From the NCBI GenBank assembly GCA_910588015.1, contig CAJUOK010000007.1, positions 1-64,000 of the forward strand: DNA of 64,000 nucleotides, read 5' to 3'. The translations under genes were made by a program, and so were the position numbers. Of the stretch, positions 24,868-33,014 are shown piece by piece. The notes beneath the pieces were generated by a model that did no database searches, had not been told where the DNA came from, and worked only from the letters and a program-made list of their open reading frames with translations. The DNA comes from an uncultured Christensenellaceae bacterium (GTDB lineage: Bacteria; Bacillota; Clostridia; Christensenellales; UBA3700). Numbering within the stretch: the stretch's first letter is position 1; each line of letters opens with the position of its first letter.

Positions 24868-25845
24868 TCAATTGTCAAAACCGCAGTAAGTTTTGCCGTC
24901 AAACCCCAACTCTTTAAATATCTTGACTGCGAATAAATAATTTTCGTATATATCGTCGGGCACGTCTTCTCTATTGGGTTTGTAAATCTCGCAATAAGAG
25001 GGATGGCAATGCGCCTCGATAATGCGATAATCATCTTTTCCTTGCAATTTTTCTCTATTAGCTATAAAATCGTTGTCGTCCAAAAATATGATATAAGAAT
25101 CGTTGTCATTATCTTGCATTTTATATAGCATAACGCCGTAACAAATTCTGTAATGCTTAAACGCAACCAATTGATATTGTTGCAAAAAAGCGGGGAATTT
25201 TATATTGTGCATAGATATACACTTATTTTTGCAGTCATCGCAGTCTTTATTCTTACAATTATATAAGTCCCTATCGCCGTAATCGTACATATTGACGTCA
25301 ATTATTTCCAATCTTTTACCCAACAGACATTCGCCGCGACGACCGACTTTATTGTGAATATCCGACGGCTTTTTAGGCGCAACCGCCGTAGATTTAAAAA
25401 TTTTGTAGTAAACGTATTTGCCGCCTATCAAAGTTCCCGCTTTGCTACTCGGTACGTAACCGTCTTCGTATTCTTTATTGTAATATTTAATAAGCGTCAA
25501 AGCGTCTTGGTAAGTCTTGGTAACAAACTGCCTGTCTTCGGGAAAAGCGTCGTCGGTAATTATGTTTATTTCATACACGCAATCGTCGGACGGGCGCATA
25601 AAGCAGCCGTAATCTTCGCTATGCGATTGGAGAAGTTTTTTTGCGTGAAACACTACGTCTTTATCTTCGATACAATTTATCGCTTCTTCCAAAAGTTGCA
25701 TTTTCTCGTTGAAATTTCTAGAATAGTCGTTGATAATAACAAGCAAATCTTTCTCTTTGAATTTAAACTTGCTTGTCTTTAAAAATTCCTTTAAAGTATC
25801 GGACGGTATCAACTTTATAACTTTGTTGTAAAACTTCTTATCCAT
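24868..25845 (-). CDS. Hypothetical protein with Cys cluster
   Basis: A 325-aa soluble protein that I do not recognise. A cysteine-rich insert at about residues 205-222 (C-x4-C-x2-C-x3-C) looks like a metal or disulfide site, and an E-A-H-C-H-P-S motif near 285 could be a metal or catalytic site. It starts 3 bp after the ksgA stop, so the two are probably co-transcribed. Function cannot be inferred. Confidence 0.65.
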   Translation of the reverse strand: MDKKFYNKVIKLIPSDTLKEFLKTSKFKFKEKDLLVIINDYSRNFNEKMQLLEEAINCIEDKDVVFHAKKLLQSHSEDYGCFMRPSDDCVYEINIITDDAFPEDRQFVTKTYQDALTLIKYYNKEYEDGYVPSSKAGTLIGGKYVYYKIFKSTAVAPKKPSDIHNKVGRRGECLLGKRLEIIDVNMYDYGDRDLYNCKNKDCDDCKNKCISMHNIKFPAFLQQYQLVAFKHYRICYGVMLYKMQDNDNDSYIIFLDDNDFIANREKLQGKDDYRIIEAHCHPSYCEIYKPNREDVPDDIYENYLFAVKIFKELGFDGKTYCGFDN

Positions 25846-25848
25846 AAT

Positions 25849-26679
25849 TTATCCAAGCAATAATTGGCTCAACCTAATAAAATGCTCTATATCCAACGCT
25901 TCGCCTCTGATTCTTTCGTCAAGTCCCATATCGCTCAACGCTTTGTTTGCAACTTCTCTGCTCACGCCTAAACCGTTCATAAGATTGTTGACAAGAGTCT
26001 TGCGTCGCATTGCAAAAGCGCATCTGATTACCTTTTTTACTTTGGCTTTGTCAACGCGCGCGTAAGTATCGTCGAGGTCGATACGCACAATACAGCTGTC
26101 GACGTTCGGTTGCGGCGTAAACATTTGTCTCGGCACGTCGCGCATTATCTTCGCCTTACCTTCCAGCGCGATTGCCAAAGTTATTACGCCGTAATCTCCT
26201 TCTGTCGAAGTAGAAGTCAACCTTACGCCGACTTCTTTTTGTATCATCACGGTTATGCTTTGGGGACGTCTGGTCCTCTCCAAAAATCTCATTATAATAG
26301 GCGTGGTAATATAATACGGAAGGTTGGCTACGACTTTATAATTCTTGCCTTCCAACAGCTCGTCGAGTTCTTCGTCGTTTACTTTTTGTATATCTCTGAA
26401 AATCACTTCGACTTTATCTTCCAAGCCCTTAAGAGTCTGTCCCAATATCGGCACAAGATTTCTATCTATCTCAAATGCCAATACTTTGCCCGCGGACTTT
26501 GCAAGCTCTCTCGTTAGCGTGCCTGCGCCCGCGCCTATCTCCACGACAATGTCGTCTTCGCAAACTCCGCTGTCCTTTACCATTGCTTGCAAAAGATTGG
26601 TGTCCGTGATAAAATTCTGCCCGAACTGCTTATTGAATCTGAAATTATGGTCTTGTAAAATTTGTTTTATATCGCTCAT
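25849..26679 (-). CDS. rsmA: 16S rRNA (A1518/A1519) dimethyltransferase
   Basis: A 276-aa KsgA enzyme. It begins with FNKQFGQNFITD, then the SAM motif VVEIGAGAGTLT, the acidic F-E-I-D, and the catalytic N-L-P-Y-Y at about residue 121. It dimethylates two adenines in helix 45 late in 30S assembly. In Clostridia it usually follows tatD and rnmV; here tatD is present but rnmV is not, and a radical SAM gene with a small membrane protein fills the gap. Confidence 0.95.
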   Translation of the reverse strand: MSDIKQILQDHNFRFNKQFGQNFITDTNLLQAMVKDSGVCEDDIVVEIGAGAGTLTRELAKSAGKVLAFEIDRNLVPILGQTLKGLEDKVEVIFRDIQKVNDEELDELLEGKNYKVVANLPYYITTPIIMRFLERTRRPQSITVMIQKEVGVRLTSTSTEGDYGVITLAIALEGKAKIMRDVPRQMFTPQPNVDSCIVRIDLDDTYARVDKAKVKKVIRCAFAMRRKTLVNNLMNGLGVSREVANKALSDMGLDERIRGEALDIEHFIRLSQLLLG

Positions 26680-26689
26680 ATTATCTAAA

Positions 26690-26905
26690 TTAATTATTCT
26701 TGTTCCGCTTATTTTCCACGACCTTTCTGACTGTAGTAAAAGCTAATACAAATACGGCAATCAGTTCCGACACTCCTAAAGTAACCGTCGCCGCTTTTGG
26801 AAGTTCATAACCTGCCACGCTTACCGCCGCTATTATCACCATAGCCACTGCTATGACTAATAGACTTAACGTCCAAAATATGTCGATTGCCCTATATTTT
26901 TTCAT
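26690..26905 (-). CDS. Small two-helix membrane protein
   Basis: A 71-aa protein with two transmembrane segments (about 9-32 and 38-60) and charged ends. No known motif. It sits between rsmA and the radical SAM gene in the same direction with short gaps. Confidence 0.6.
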   Translation of the reverse strand: MKKYRAIDIFWTLSLLVIAVAMVIIAAVSVAGYELPKAATVTLGVSELIAVFVLAFTTVRKVVENKRNKNN

Positions 26906-26938
26906 ATCCGCTCCTTGTAAACGTTAAATACGACATCT

Positions 26939-27535
26939 CTACAACAACTCCCGCACACGCAATTTTGCGCCGACTGATTTGGCAATCTCCCTTGCCTTGT
27001 CAATCTCTTCTTTACCTATCACGTCCACAACGCTCAATACCACGTTGGCTCCGCAATCTACGCACTTCTTTGCAAAATCAAGCATAATTTCAAAGGCTCT
27101 CTCGCCGTAATCGCTGTGACATATCTTATCATACTTGACAGCGTCGGTGGCGTTGAGCGAAATATTGATTGTATCTATGCATTTGGATATTCTCGCGGTA
27201 ATGTCTTCTCCCAATATCTCGTTTGCCTGACCGTTGGTATTCAGCCTTGTTTTGCCGCCTTTGGAATGTACGTATTCGCATATCTTCTCTATAGCGTCAA
27301 ATCTGTAAGTAGGTTCGCCGTATCCGCAAAAAACCACCTCTCCGTAATCTTCAAGTCTATAATCTCTTTGTAGAATATCAACCACCGTCTCGGCGCTCGG
27401 CTCGTCTTTTATCCACAAATCTCCGTATATGGGTTTGTCATAATATCGCACGCAAAATTCGCAGCGGTTGGAACATCTATTGGTCAAATTGATATATATA
27501 TTGTTATCCACTGTATATACGTATTTATTTTGCAT
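26939..27535 (-). CDS. TatD-associated radical SAM protein
   Basis: A 198-aa short radical SAM enzyme. The cluster motif is C-S-N-R-C-E-F-C near residue 20, followed by G-Y-G-E-P-T. It resembles the TIGR04038 family, which is defined by its place next to tatD, exactly as here (9 bp downstream of tatD). The reaction is unknown; the family is related to activating and queuosine-type enzymes. Confidence 0.88.
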   Translation of the reverse strand: MQNKYVYTVDNNIYINLTNRCSNRCEFCVRYYDKPIYGDLWIKDEPSAETVVDILQRDYRLEDYGEVVFCGYGEPTYRFDAIEKICEYVHSKGGKTRLNTNGQANEILGEDITARISKCIDTINISLNATDAVKYDKICHSDYGERAFEIMLDFAKKCVDCGANVVLSVVDVIGKEEIDKAREIAKSVGAKLRVRELL

Positions 27536-27544
27536 ATCGTCACC

Positions 27545-28318
27545 TCATTTACCGTACTTAAAAAACAGTCTTTTGGTATTCTCCAAAGTCAATCTTTCTA
27601 TTTCTTCTCTGTCTACGCCCTTTATTTCGGCAATCTTTTGGACGACAAGAGTGACATATTTAGGCTCGTTGGGCTGTCCTCTGAACGGAACGGGAGTCAT
27701 ATAAGGACAATCCGTCTCCACCAACAGTCTGTCTTGGCGGATTGCTTTGACCACGTCGTCTTTTTTTGCATTTTTAAAAGTTATTGCGCCGCCTAAAGCG
27801 TAATAACAGTCGAATTTGTCAAAGCGTTTTATCATCTCCGCGCTACCGCAATAGCAATGCAACAACACTCCGCAATTTAATTTATCCCTATGCGCTTGCA
27901 GTATGTCTATCGCGTCACCGTATGCGTCGCGTATATGCAACGCTATCGGCAAGCCGACTTTGTCCGCCAGCTCTATTTGTCTTGCAAAGACGTCGCGCTG
28001 AACGTCTCTTTCCGACTTGTCGTAAAAATAATCAAGTCCTATTTCGCCGATAGCCAACACTTTTTTATGCCTAGCGTTTGCCAAATAAAAATTTTCGCTC
28101 TCGTCGTCGTAATACTTTGCGTCGTGAGGATGCGTGCCTATAATAGCATAAATAGCGTCATAGCTGTCGGCAAGTCTAATTGCGTTTTGCGAAGACGCGA
28201 GGTCGTATCCCACTTCGAATACGCTCTCCAAATTATCGCGCAAAAGATTTTGCGAAATTTCGTCCGTTCTGTCCGCAAGTCTTTCGTCGCCGAGGTGCGC
28301 GTGCGAATCGATTATCAT
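27545..28318 (-). CDS. tatD: TatD family metal-dependent deoxyribonuclease
   Basis: A 257-aa amidohydrolase-fold nuclease. Metal ligands are visible as D-S-H-A-H at 3-7, G-E-I-G-L-D near 92-97, H-I-R near 128, H-C-Y near 153 and E-T-D-C near 203. It sits directly after metG (1-bp gap), the usual clostridial order. Confidence 0.93.
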   Translation of the reverse strand: MIIDSHAHLGDERLADRTDEISQNLLRDNLESVFEVGYDLASSQNAIRLADSYDAIYAIIGTHPHDAKYYDDESENFYLANARHKKVLAIGEIGLDYFYDKSERDVQRDVFARQIELADKVGLPIALHIRDAYGDAIDILQAHRDKLNCGVLLHCYCGSAEMIKRFDKFDCYYALGGAITFKNAKKDDVVKAIRQDRLLVETDCPYMTPVPFRGQPNEPKYVTLVVQKIAEIKGVDREEIERLTLENTKRLFFKYGK

Positions 28319-28319
28319 A

Positions 28320-30290
28320 TCAACCCACTTCGCTGCCCGCTTTGACAGGCTTCGACGGCGATATCAAAGCAAGCTCTCCGTTTTCGTCTTGGGCGCAAAG
28401 AATCATTCCCTGCGACTCAATGCCGCGCAATTTAACGGGCTTAAGATTGGATACGACGACAACTTGCTTGCCGACCATTTCTTCGGGAGAATAATATTTT
28501 GCAATGCCGCTGACTATAGTACGCGGTTTTTCTTCTCCAACGTCGATTTGCGAACAAAGCAACTTGTCGGCTTTTTCTACTTTCTTACATTCCAATACCT
28601 TGCCTACTTTTAATTGAACTTTGGCAAAGTCTTCTATGCCAATCTGCTCCAACGTCACTGTATTTTCCACTTTTTTATCCTCTTTTAATTGCTCTTTGAC
28701 TTGCTTTCTCTGCTCTTCCAATATGCCGTCCATAACTTTTAATTCCTTGGCTATATCTATTCTTTGGAAAAGCTGTTCGCCTTTGTCGACTGTCAAACCG
28801 TAGATTTTTGCGCCGAATTTTTCTATGCTGTCAAAACAAGTCAATGCCTTATCCTCGCCTATTCCCAATTTCCTGAATATCTTTATCGGCGTCTGCGTCA
28901 AAAACGGCTGAAGAATTACCGACGTCATTCTTATTGTTTCGCACAAGTTGTAAAGCACCGTCTTGAGTCTCTCTTTTCCCTCTTCCGTCTTGGCGAGTAT
29001 CCAAGGCGTGCATTCGTCTATATATTTGTTGGCGCGCTGAATAACTTTAAAAATAGTATCCAATGCTTCGGGAGCGCGCATTTCGTCCATATACGCGGTC
29101 ACCGCAGGATACATATTTTCCGCCATTGCGATTAGATTCTTATCAATATCGTTGCTATCGGTCGGCGCGGGAATGACGCCGTCGAAATATTGAGCGACCA
29201 TCGCCGTAACTCGCGAAACGAGATTGCCAAGGTCGTTGGCAAGGTCGCTGTTGCGAAGTTTTAAGAAAATTTCGTTGGTAAAATTGCCGTCCTGTCCGAA
29301 TGGCACTTCGCGAAGCATATAATATCTCAAAGCGTCGACGCCGTATCTTTCGCAAAGTATAAACGGGTCTACTATATTTCCTTTTGATTTGCTCATCTTG
29401 TCGTTGTTAAACATCAGCCAACCGTGACCGTATACCTTTTTGGGCAGCGGCAAATCCAGCGCCATAAGTATAGCTGGCCATATTATTGAGTGGAATCGTA
29501 TGATTTCCTTGCCCATCATATGCACGTCGGCAGGCCAATACTTTTTGAATAATTCGTCATTATCGCCGCCGTAACCCAACGCGGTGATATAATTCGTCAG
29601 CGCGTCTATCCAAACATAGACAACGTGCTTGGTATCAAAAGGCACTTTTACGCCCCAGTCAAACGAAGTTCTCGATACGCACAAATCTTGAAGTCCCGGT
29701 TTTATAAAATTATTGAGCATTTCATTTTGACGGGTGACAGGTTGCAAAAATTCTTTATCCTCTTCGATAAGTTTTTGTATTCTGTCTTGGTATTTACTCA
29801 AACGGAAGAAATAACTCTCCTCTTTGGTCAATTCCACATCTCTGCCGCAGTCGGGACATTTGCCGTCTTTGAGTTGCGTTTTTGTCCAAAAAGCCTCGCA
29901 CGGCGTGCAATACCAACCCTCGTAAGCGCTCTTGTAAATATCGCCTTTTTTATATAATTTGTCAAATATTTTCTGAACGGCTTTTTCGTGTTCGTCGTCG
30001 GTAGTTCTGATAAACTTGTCGTAAGATATATCGAGCAAATCCCAAAGTTTTTTGAGTTCGTCCACAACTCCGTCGATATACTTCTTTACCTCGACTCCGT
30101 GAGAAGCGGCGACTTTTTGAATTTTCTGACCGTGCTCGTCGGTACCCGTAAGATAAAATACGTCGTATCCCTGCATACGCTTGTATCTTGCCAATGCGTC
30201 GCAAATAATCGTCGTATAGCACGTTCCTATATGCCACTTGCCGCTCGGATAATATATAGGCGTAGTGATGTAATATTTTTTCTTCTCCAT
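28320..30290 (-). CDS. metG: Methionyl-tRNA synthetase
   Basis: A 656-aa class I synthetase. It has the HIGH-type P-S-G-K-W-H-I-G-T at the start, a zinc knuckle with C-x2-C and C-x2-C near 130-150, KMSKSKGN near 300 and a C-terminal EMAP/Trbp tRNA-binding domain from about 555 that aids dimerisation. The ATG at 30290 has GGAAGG upstream; the open frame beyond it lacks homology. It heads the metG-tatD-radical SAM unit. Confidence 0.96.
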   Translation of the reverse strand: MEKKKYYITTPIYYPSGKWHIGTCYTTIICDALARYKRMQGYDVFYLTGTDEHGQKIQKVAASHGVEVKKYIDGVVDELKKLWDLLDISYDKFIRTTDDEHEKAVQKIFDKLYKKGDIYKSAYEGWYCTPCEAFWTKTQLKDGKCPDCGRDVELTKEESYFFRLSKYQDRIQKLIEEDKEFLQPVTRQNEMLNNFIKPGLQDLCVSRTSFDWGVKVPFDTKHVVYVWIDALTNYITALGYGGDNDELFKKYWPADVHMMGKEIIRFHSIIWPAILMALDLPLPKKVYGHGWLMFNNDKMSKSKGNIVDPFILCERYGVDALRYYMLREVPFGQDGNFTNEIFLKLRNSDLANDLGNLVSRVTAMVAQYFDGVIPAPTDSNDIDKNLIAMAENMYPAVTAYMDEMRAPEALDTIFKVIQRANKYIDECTPWILAKTEEGKERLKTVLYNLCETIRMTSVILQPFLTQTPIKIFRKLGIGEDKALTCFDSIEKFGAKIYGLTVDKGEQLFQRIDIAKELKVMDGILEEQRKQVKEQLKEDKKVENTVTLEQIGIEDFAKVQLKVGKVLECKKVEKADKLLCSQIDVGEEKPRTIVSGIAKYYSPEEMVGKQVVVVSNLKPVKLRGIESQGMILCAQDENGELALISPSKPVKAGSEVG

Positions 30291-30420
30291 ATCAACCTTC
30301 CGATAAAATAAATTATTTATAATATTATACATTACGCGTATAAAAAAGTAAACACAATGGTGTCACTAAAATTTCAATATCAATCTATAAAATGAAAATC
30401 TATTTTTGTATACGTAAGTT

Positions 30421-30516
30421 TTAACGATGCGATATAAATTTACAAACGGTATTGACTTTAGAAATATTATGTATTATAATTAAAGAGGAAATAGAACACA
30501 TATAATAGTTGTTCAT
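30421..30516 (-). CDS. Possible 31-aa minus-strand ORF opposite the candidate small RNA
   Basis: An ATG at 30516 with AGGAGG 8 bp upstream opens a 31-codon frame ending at TAA 30421. The peptide is hydrophobic with four isoleucines in a central run. It has no promoter of its own that I see and overlaps the plus-strand promoter and candidate RNA, so the AGGAGG may simply be the complement of the CCTCC in that RNA. Confidence 0.25.
   Translation of the reverse strand: MNNYYMCSISSLIIIHNISKVNTVCKFISHR
30452..30480 (+). promoter_or_regulatory. Promoter of the candidate small RNA
   Basis: TTGACT (30452-30457), 17-bp spacer, perfect TATAAT (30475-30480), on the plus strand where no protein gene follows. 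Confidence 0.75.
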
Positions 30517-30565
30517 TGTTGTTTCCTCCTATTTGTTTCCGCCCGATGTTTTCGGGCGGTTTTTT
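30487..30565 (+). ncRNA. Candidate small RNA, about 80 nt
   Basis: A predicted transcript bounded by a consensus promoter and an intrinsic terminator, between two minus-strand genes. No ATG frame fits inside. The 5' GAGGAAA can pair with TTTCCTC further on, and GAACA with TGTTC, leaving a U/C-rich segment TTTCCTCC able to pair with Shine-Dalgarno sequences. It is distinct from 6S, SRP and tmRNA by size. Inference from sequence only. Confidence 0.55.
30539..30565 (+). terminator. Terminator of the candidate small RNA
   Basis: An 8-bp GC-rich stem CCGCCCGA/TCGGGCGG (30539-30546 with 30552-30559) followed by TTTTTT on the plus strand only; the minus strand has no T run, so it serves a plus-strand transcript. 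Confidence 0.85.
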
Positions 30566-30572
30566 ATTTGTA

Positions 30573-30779
30573 TTATTTAGAAGGTCCCGATATATACGGG
30601 TCGCACATATTTAGTCCCAGCGCGATTCCAATCACTACCCAAAGCGCTACGCCGTAAAACATACTTTGGAAAAAAGTCTTTTTATAATCTTTATTTTTAA
30701 CAACAAAATATAGTATCAAAGCCACTGGAGGCAACAGTACGCCTGTCAAAAAACATAAATCTTTGAGGGTCTTTGCCAT
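30573..30779 (-). CDS. Small membrane protein downstream of ntpD
   Basis: A 68-aa protein with two hydrophobic helices (about 10-28 and 40-57) separated by a basic loop K-N-K-D-Y-K-K. The ATG at 30779 follows GAGGAGG and lies two bases inside the region after the ntpD stop, so it is translated with ntpD. Function unknown; as last gene of the ATPase operon it may be an accessory membrane factor. Confidence 0.65.
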   Translation of the reverse strand: MAKTLKDLCFLTGVLLPPVALILYFVVKNKDYKKTFFQSMFYGVALWVVIGIALGLNMCDPYISGPSK

Positions 30780-30780
30780 A

Positions 30781-31419
30781 TCACAAAACCTCCTCGGCAA
30801 TCATAGCCTTGACCTTGACAAGGCGAACTACTGTGCTTCTCTCATTCTCGTCAAGCTTCATAGTTATAAATCTGATAGTCTCCTCCAATTGAGGTATCAT
30901 AACGTATTCCAAGGCGTTGACGCGACGGCGGTTCTTTTCTATTTCTATCGCAAGCATATTGCAAGTCTTTTCGACTTCTGCAAGTTTGACAAGACTCTTG
31001 AGCAAACCGCCCATAACTTCTACCGACTCGTCTAGCTCCGCGGTAACCGCCGAAAAAGAATAGGGATATTTGTCTCCCTCTTGGCTCTCTTTGACAGAAA
31101 TCAAAGGCACGAGCACGCTCATTACGTTTTGGCTATCCAATTCTATCTCAACTTTTTTAGACGGCATTGCCACGGCTTCCTGTATGACGGCGTCGTCGCT
31201 CACAGCCTTTGCTACGACAAAAGTTGTCAAAGCCGATTTGAGTTCTTTTTCGACTTGTTCTCGCTGCGCTTTATTTTGGTTTGCAAATTCCATAAACCGT
31301 CTTATCATCTCGTCCGATTTATCTTTTAAGAGCTTGTGCCCTCTTTTTGCCATATTAAGCCGAGTCTTCAATCTTTTCAACTCCATTCTTGTGGGGTTGA
31401 CGTTAAGTCTTTCTGCCAT
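30781..31419 (-). CDS. ntpD: V-type ATP synthase subunit D
   Basis: A 212-aa central-stalk subunit, mostly one long coiled coil at each end (residues 5-80 and 125-205) with the typical start N-P-T-R-M-E-L-x-R-L-K-x-R-L. It forms the rotor axle in the A3B3 head. Unlike the other subunits it is separated from its upstream partner ntpB by 180 bp holding two TGAACA-N-TGTTCA operators. Confidence 0.93.
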   Translation of the reverse strand: MAERLNVNPTRMELKRLKTRLNMAKRGHKLLKDKSDEMIRRFMEFANQNKAQREQVEKELKSALTTFVVAKAVSDDAVIQEAVAMPSKKVEIELDSQNVMSVLVPLISVKESQEGDKYPYSFSAVTAELDESVEVMGGLLKSLVKLAEVEKTCNMLAIEIEKNRRRVNALEYVMIPQLEETIRFITMKLDENERSTVVRLVKVKAMIAEEVL

Positions 31420-31449
31420 TTGCCTGCCTTTTTTCTCAATAATTATGAT

Positions 31450-31462
31450 TGAACAATGTTCA
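31450..31462. promoter_or_regulatory. Palindromic operator TGAACAATGTTCA (site B1)
   Basis: Lies 30 bp upstream of ntpD. On the minus strand a TATAAT (31470-31465) ends two bases before it, the same -10/operator layout as at the tetR promoter. Confidence 0.65.
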
Positions 31463-31568
31463 GTATTATATTAATCGACACATAGGCGATATTTTTACTG
31501 TTTTATATTTCAGTCGCTTTAGTCGTTCGTAAAACGCAATATTTGATTTTACTAACAGCTTTAACATA

Positions 31569-31583
31569 TTGAACATTGTTCAA
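31569..31583. promoter_or_regulatory. Palindromic operator TTGAACATTGTTCAA (site B2)
   Basis: A perfect 15-bp palindrome 120 bp from site B1, just after the ntpB stop. The 18-bp string ATATTGAACATTGTTCAA is identical to that at site A2. Confidence 0.65.
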
Positions 31584-31599
31584 ATAGCTTGATTTTGTA

Positions 31600-33000
31600 T
31601 TATTTATTATCCTCTTCAAGCTTTGCTTTGATTGGGTCGTAATACATCTCGAGATATTTGTCCTTGATACGCTTCATTTCCGACCTAGGCAAAATAGTCA
31701 AGAGCTCCCAACCTATCTGCAAAGTCTCTTCAATGGTTCTGTCGGTATAGAATCCTTGATTGATATATCTCTTTTCGAATTCTTCGGCGAAATATGCGTA
31801 CTGTCTATCGAGCGGAGTCAAAGCCGCGTCGCCGAGAATAGCCGACAGTTCTTTACACTCCTTTCCTTTTGCATACGCGGCAAACAATTGATTCATATTG
31901 CCGGAATGGTCTTCTCTCGTCTTACCTGCTCCTATACCTTTTTGTTTTAGACGGCTGAGCGACGGCAAAACGTCTATCGGAGGCGTGTATCCCTTTTTGT
32001 TAAGTTCTCTGCCGAATATTATCTGACCTTCGGTTATATAGCCCGTCAAATCGGGAATAGGATGCGTCTTATCATCTTCGGGCATAGTGAGTATCGGAAT
32101 TTGCGTAATACTTCCCGACTTACCTCTGATTCTACCCGCTCTCTCATACATTGTCGCAAGGTCCGTATAAAGATAACCTGGATAACCTCTTCTGCCCGGC
32201 ACTTCTTTTCTTGCCGCGGAAACTTCTCTCAACGCCTCGCAATAATTGGTAATATCCGTCATTATTACAAGCACGTGCATTCCTTTTTCAAAAGCAAGAT
32301 ACTCTGCCGCAGTCAACGCCATCTTCGGAGTGGATATACGCTCTATGGCAGGGTCGTTGGCAAGGTTGATAAACATTACGGCTCTCTCTATAGCTCCCGT
32401 CTTACGGAAGTCCTGCATAAAGAATTCTGCTTCTTCGTAAGTAATTCCAAGCGCCGCAAATACTACCGCGAATTTCGAATCGCTTCCAAGCACCTTTGCT
32501 TGACGCGCTATTTGAGCCGCAAGCTCGGCGTGCGGAAGTCCGGACGCGGAAAATACGGGTAACTTCTGACCTCTTACCAAGGTATTGAGTCCGTCGATTG
32601 CCGATATACCAGTCTGAATAAATTCGTCGGGATAATCTCTAGCCGCCGGATTTATAGGCTGACCGTTGATATCCAATTTCATCTCGGGAATAATAGCCGC
32701 GCCGCCGTCTTTGGGATTTCCCATACCGTCGAAAACTCTGCCCAACATATCTTCTGATACAGCGAGTTCTAGACTTCTGCCCAAAAATCTTGCCTTTGAC
32801 GTGGACATCTGCAATCCCTGCGCTCCCTCGAACAACTGAACGAGAGCCTTGTCTTTGTTGACTTCGAGTACCTTACCTCTTCTTACTTTGCCGTCCTTGC
32901 CGCTTATTTCGACAAGTTCGTTGTAAGCCACGCCGTCAACTCCGTCGACAAGCATAAGCGGTCCTACGATTTCTCTTATTGACTTATATTCTTTTAACAT
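31600..33000 (-). CDS. ntpB: V-type ATP synthase subunit B
   Basis: A 466-aa regulatory (non-catalytic) head subunit. It has the beta-barrel start [19 protein letters not shown], the degenerate P-loop region ([17 protein letters not shown]) and the conserved [17 protein letters not shown] near residue 355. It starts 14 bp after ntpA. Confidence 0.96.
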   Translation of the reverse strand: MLKEYKSIREIVGPLMLVDGVDGVAYNELVEISGKDGKVRRGKVLEVNKDKALVQLFEGAQGLQMSTSKARFLGRSLELAVSEDMLGRVFDGMGNPKDGGAAIIPEMKLDINGQPINPAARDYPDEFIQTGISAIDGLNTLVRGQKLPVFSASGLPHAELAAQIARQAKVLGSDSKFAVVFAALGITYEEAEFFMQDFRKTGAIERAVMFINLANDPAIERISTPKMALTAAEYLAFEKGMHVLVIMTDITNYCEALREVSAARKEVPGRRGYPGYLYTDLATMYERAGRIRGKSGSITQIPILTMPEDDKTHPIPDLTGYITEGQIIFGRELNKKGYTPPIDVLPSLSRLKQKGIGAGKTREDHSGNMNQLFAAYAKGKECKELSAILGDAALTPLDRQYAYFAEEFEKRYINQGFYTDRTIEETLQIGWELLTILPRSEMKRIKDKYLEMYYDPIKAKLEEDNK

Positions 33001-33014
33001 ACGTCTATATCTCC

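Noticed and set aside
30333..30451. T-box leader for metG
   Set aside because: metG is on the minus strand and its upstream region has neither the T-box core nor specifier-loop structure that I can see.
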